From: Dryocola clanedunensis
GTDB taxonomy: Bacteria; Pseudomonadota; Gammaproteobacteria; Enterobacterales; Enterobacteriaceae
DNA: 64,000 nucleotides
Strand: one strand, 5' to 3'
Assembly (NCBI RefSeq): GCF_025215155.1
Contig: NZ_JALHAM010000107.1
The translations under genes and the position numbers were made by a program. The notes below the pieces were generated by a model. The model was not told the origin of the DNA, searched no databases, and saw nothing but the letters and a program-made list of their open reading frames with translations. This document shows, piece by piece, positions 61,813-64,000 of this stretch; the stretch's first letter is position 1; each line of letters opens with the position of its first letter.

Positions 61813-62011
61813 CGGGCGGCCTCCATAAAAGTTGCCTCATGGTGCCGATGAAATGTGACGTTTCTGTTAAGTATTGGTTTCTAAAAGATGAAGAGTGAAG
61901 AACATGACGGGGGATAACGAGAAGTCATCAGCCTAATCAGCTATTTGTCGTATTGCGAGACGCGGGGTTTTTGCCTTTTCTTAAAGGATTCCTTCTGGGC
62001 GAGGAACATAC

Positions 62012-63226
62012 ATGGGCAAAAATATTATTTTTTGTGCCGATGGCACATGGAACCCACCCGGCGTTGATGAGCTTCCCGACGATGAGCCGGTAGTCAGCAA
62101 CGTCTATCAGCTGTTCGTTGATATGAAAGGCGTGGTGGATAAACAAAGTCTGCTGCTGGCAAATGAACAAGAGAAATTCTGGCTGGACGGTAGCGGGCAG
62201 GTGGCACAGGTCGCAAAGTACATTCATGGCGTGGGGGACCCACACAACAGCTTCGTAAAGCTGCTCGGCGGTACATTTGGCGCCAGTATTATTACGCCTG
62301 TCATTCGCGGTTATACCTTTCTGAGCCGCCACTGGGAGCCTGGGGATCGGATCTATCTGGTCGGCTTTAGCCGCGGTGCTTACACCGCCCGCGCGCTGGC
62401 GAATTTAATTATCGATCGTGGGTTGCTCAACAGGGGCAAACTGCATCTTGATGAGCGTCATAAAGAAGAGGCCTGGCGGATGGCGGCCTCCGTCTGGGCG
62501 CTGCATCGGGCGCATACCCCTGGGGTTAACAGTAATTTGCTCGGCGCGGTGCTGCGGGATTTTCCGGCGTTTTTTTGTGACAGCGTCGACCCGCTCTGCA
62601 TGACGTCAAGCGTGCCGGTGGAGGCCGTGGCGGTATGGGAAACGGTGGGCCATCTGGGGATACCCAAATATTATCATGACAAACGGATGGACGTTTTTCG
62701 CTTTACGGACAACGTGTTGCACGCCCGCGTTAAGTATGGATTGCAGGCGATTGCCATCGACGAACAGCGCGTTGATTTTGCTCCCGCCATCTGGGACAAC
62801 CGCGATCGGATAGTGCAGGTGCTGTTCCCCGGCATTCATCATGATGTCGGCGGCGGCTATAACTGCTGTGAAGACGAGTGTGGATTATCGAACGGGGCTT
62901 ACCTGTGGATGCACGACGCGCTGGATGATTTGGGAATGCATCTCGCGTCCAGCGAAGTGATTGCCGATCCGCTGGGACGTTTGCACTGCGAATGGTATCC
63001 ACCGACGACCTGGCAGCGGATCACCCCGCGGCGCCTGCCCGCGCCCCTTTCATCCTCAATGATGATCCACCACTCGGCGGTGGATCGTCTGAAGGTTGAG
63101 CATCCCGTACCGTATCAGTCGGCACAGGCAGGAGAGTGGCTTAACGGCGGCTATGCACCTCCCGCACTGCAAAGCTTTTTCCTGTATCCCGGTGAGGTGC
63201 CGCGGGAATGGGCGATATCACGCTGA
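62012..63226 (+). CDS. DUF2235 alpha/beta-hydrolase (T6SS Tle1-type phospholipase domain)
   Basis: A 404-residue protein of the DUF2235 family. It begins M-G-K-N-I-I-F-C-A-D-G-T-W-N, the family's first strand, and has the nucleophile elbow G-F-S-R-G-A-Y (Ser about 119) and the catalytic G-I-H-H-D-V-G-G-G-Y near 273. Members include Tle1 phospholipase effectors of type VI secretion, but many stand alone. No VgrG, PAAR, DUF4123 or immunity gene adjoins here, and there is no signal peptide. Divergent from phnC; a good hairpin follows. The hydrolase fold is sure; the effector role is not. Confidence 0.85.
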   Translation: MGKNIIFCADGTWNPPGVDELPDDEPVVSNVYQLFVDMKGVVDKQSLLLANEQEKFWLDGSGQVAQVAKYIHGVGDPHNSFVKLLGGTFGASIITPVIRGYTFLSRHWEPGDRIYLVGFSRGAYTARALANLIIDRGLLNRGKLHLDERHKEEAWRMAASVWALHRAHTPGVNSNLLGAVLRDFPAFFCDSVDPLCMTSSVPVEAVAVWETVGHLGIPKYYHDKRMDVFRFTDNVLHARVKYGLQAIAIDEQRVDFAPAIWDNRDRIVQVLFPGIHHDVGGGYNCCEDECGLSNGAYLWMHDALDDLGMHLASSEVIADPLGRLHCEWYPPTTWQRITPRRLPAPLSSSMMIHHSAVDRLKVEHPVPYQSAQAGEWLNGGYAPPALQSFFLYPGEVPREWAISR

Positions 63227-63286
63227 AATAGCGAGAAGCTATTTTTTATAACGAAGGGGAGATAAATAAGTCGTCAAAAATTTTTG

Positions 63287-63316
63287 AAATAAGGCTTGTC
63301 GCAGCAAGCCTTATTT
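63287..63316. terminator. Bidirectional terminator after the DUF2235 gene
   Basis: A perfect 12-bp stem aaataaggcttg / caagccttattt with a 6-nt loop, lying between two converging genes. The AT base of the stem provides short T-runs on both strands. Confidence 0.8.
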
Positions 63317-63334
63317 ATCGGATAGGTAATGGAT

Positions 63335-63775
63335 TTACATCGGTTTTTCGACATTCACCATCCAGGGAATGCCGTATTTATCCGTTAGCATGCCAAATCC
63401 TTTTGCCCAGAAGGTTTCTCCCCACGGCATGGTAACGTCACCGCCCGCCGCAAGATTATTAAACCAGCGCTCTCCTTCCGCGAGATCTTTTGACGAAAGG
63501 CTGAGGGAATATCCCGTGTGTTTCACTTTATCAGCGCACATATTCCCGTCGCTCATCATGACTTCGCCATCACCAATACGTACATTGGCATGCATGATTT
63601 TATCGTCGGGCCAGTTAAAGCCGCTGCCGCAGCCTTCTGGCTCTGCGGTATCGCCATCTTTCGGCATTTCGCCGAAGGTCATTTTAAAAAGCAGTTCGGC
63701 ACCCATCGCCTGCTGATAGAACGCGATGGCTTCCTCACAGGTACCGTCGAAAAAGATGTAGGGGCTGACAGACAT
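63335..63775 (-). CDS. VOC-family protein, PhnB/YjdN-like
   Basis: A 146-residue vicinal-oxygen-chelate-fold protein similar to E. coli YjdN (formerly PhnB): S-P-Y-I-F-F-D-G-T-C-E-E-A-I-A-F-Y near the start, K-M-T-F-G-E-M-P, H-A-N-V-R-I-G-D-G-E-V-M-M-S-D and the end P-W-G-E-T-F-W-A-K-G-F-G-M-L-T-D-K-Y-G-I-P-W-M-V-N. In E. coli yjdN and yjdM precede phnC; here it is on the same strand as phnC but separated by the DUF2235 gene, and yjdM is absent. It is not needed for phosphonate use and its function is unknown. The N- and C-terminal halves are well kept, the middle is diverged. Confidence 0.85.
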   Translation of the reverse strand: MSVSPYIFFDGTCEEAIAFYQQAMGAELLFKMTFGEMPKDGDTAEPEGCGSGFNWPDDKIMHANVRIGDGEVMMSDGNMCADKVKHTGYSLSLSSKDLAEGERWFNNLAAGGDVTMPWGETFWAKGFGMLTDKYGIPWMVNVEKPM

Positions 63776-63880
63776 AAGCCTTTCCTCTGTTGGGAACCGG
63801 GGCCAATGAAGTGTAGTTGTCGGGAGAGGGGCAAGCCAGGCGGGGTGGTGAATTACGTAGGGTGGTTAAGCGAAGTGTAC

Positions 63881-63925
63881 GACCGGTCACATAGGTTACA
63901 GATCAGACCGGCCACACAGGTAACA
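63881..63925. repeat. Imperfect 20-bp direct repeat near the right edge
   Basis: gaccggtcacataggttaca (63881-63900) and gaccggccacacaggtaaca (63906-63925) match at 17 of 20 positions, 25 bp apart. Neighbouring text is a broken REP (gtagggtggttaagcgaagt). This may be the remnant of a mobile-element end. No gene is supported in 63776-64000. Confidence 0.55.
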
Positions 63926-63942
63926 CATTCAGCCTAATCTAT

Positions 63943-63991
63943 CCGGATGATACTTTGCTTACGTCTGTCGTAGTAAGCAAGGTCCATCCGG
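63943..63991. repeat. REP-like long palindrome at the right edge
   Basis: ccggatgatactttgcttac and gtaagcaaggtccatccgg form an imperfect hairpin with an approximately 10-nt loop, probably a diverged REP pair. Confidence 0.6.
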
Positions 63992-64000
63992 TTAAATATA

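Noticed and set aside
61840..61880. Pho box before phnC
   Set aside because: Only weak similarity to the 7+4+7 consensus was seen by eye, so it was mentioned but not called as a feature.

Overview
The window is a stretch of chromosome from a member of the Enterobacteriaceae, most like the Enterobacter/Lelliottia group. Nearly every gene is a close relative of an Escherichia coli gene, and blocks follow the E. coli order (dusA-qorA-dnaB-alr-tyrB-aphA-yjbR-uvrA-ssb; yjcB-pdeC-soxS-soxR-ghxP-yjcE; actP-yjcH-acs-gltP-fdhF; yjdP-phnP to phnC). REP-type palindromes and one ERIC element, both typical of enterics, lie between genes. No rRNA, tRNA, CRISPR array, complete insertion sequence or prophage was seen. 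The genus is inferred from gene content only.

Region 1 (1-13.6 kb) is housekeeping: a cut-off cupin gene, a chromosomal TraF-like outer-membrane protein, tRNA dihydrouridine synthase, quinone reductase, replicative helicase, alanine racemase, aromatic aminotransferase, acid phosphatase, and the divergent uvrA/ssb pair around a LexA box. Region 2 (13.6-23 kb) holds an MltF-type transglycosylase, yjcB, a CSS-EAL phosphodiesterase, the soxRS redox switch with an intact SoxR operator and 19-bp promoter spacer, a likely SraL small RNA, a GST, and the purine permease ghxP behind three PurR-like sites.

Region 3 (23-35 kb) is the acetate/organic-acid block: a LysR regulator, cidAB, actP-yjcH-acs and gltP. 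A visibly AT-richer operon encoding Wza-, Wzb- and Wzc-like proteins sits between the LysR gene and cidA, with no glycosyltransferase or polymerase beside it. Region 4 (35-43 kb) has paired DUF2950/DUF3300 envelope genes, the latter with a 54-bp tandem repeat, selenocysteine formate dehydrogenase fdhF with a sigma-54 promoter, an OmpR-type response regulator without an adjacent kinase, and a tandem duplication of a complete hok/sok type I toxin-antitoxin module.

Region 5 (42-49.4 kb) is a sugar locus: a D-lyxose/mannose isomerase, a ribose-type ABC importer and a large hybrid sensor kinase. Region 6 (49.6-61.8 kb) carries the full phnCDEFGHIJKLMNOP C-P lyase pathway with an intact phnE, plus yjdP and an unrecognised 197-residue protein. 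Region 7 (61.8-64 kb) has a solitary DUF2235 hydrolase and a PhnB/YjdN-like protein.

The parts most worth a second look are the stand-alone polysaccharide-export operon, the duplicated hok/sok module, the hairpin-rich gap after ssb, the three PurR-like sites before ghxP and the unrecognised gene inside the phn neighbourhood. I see no convincing wholly new multi-gene system.
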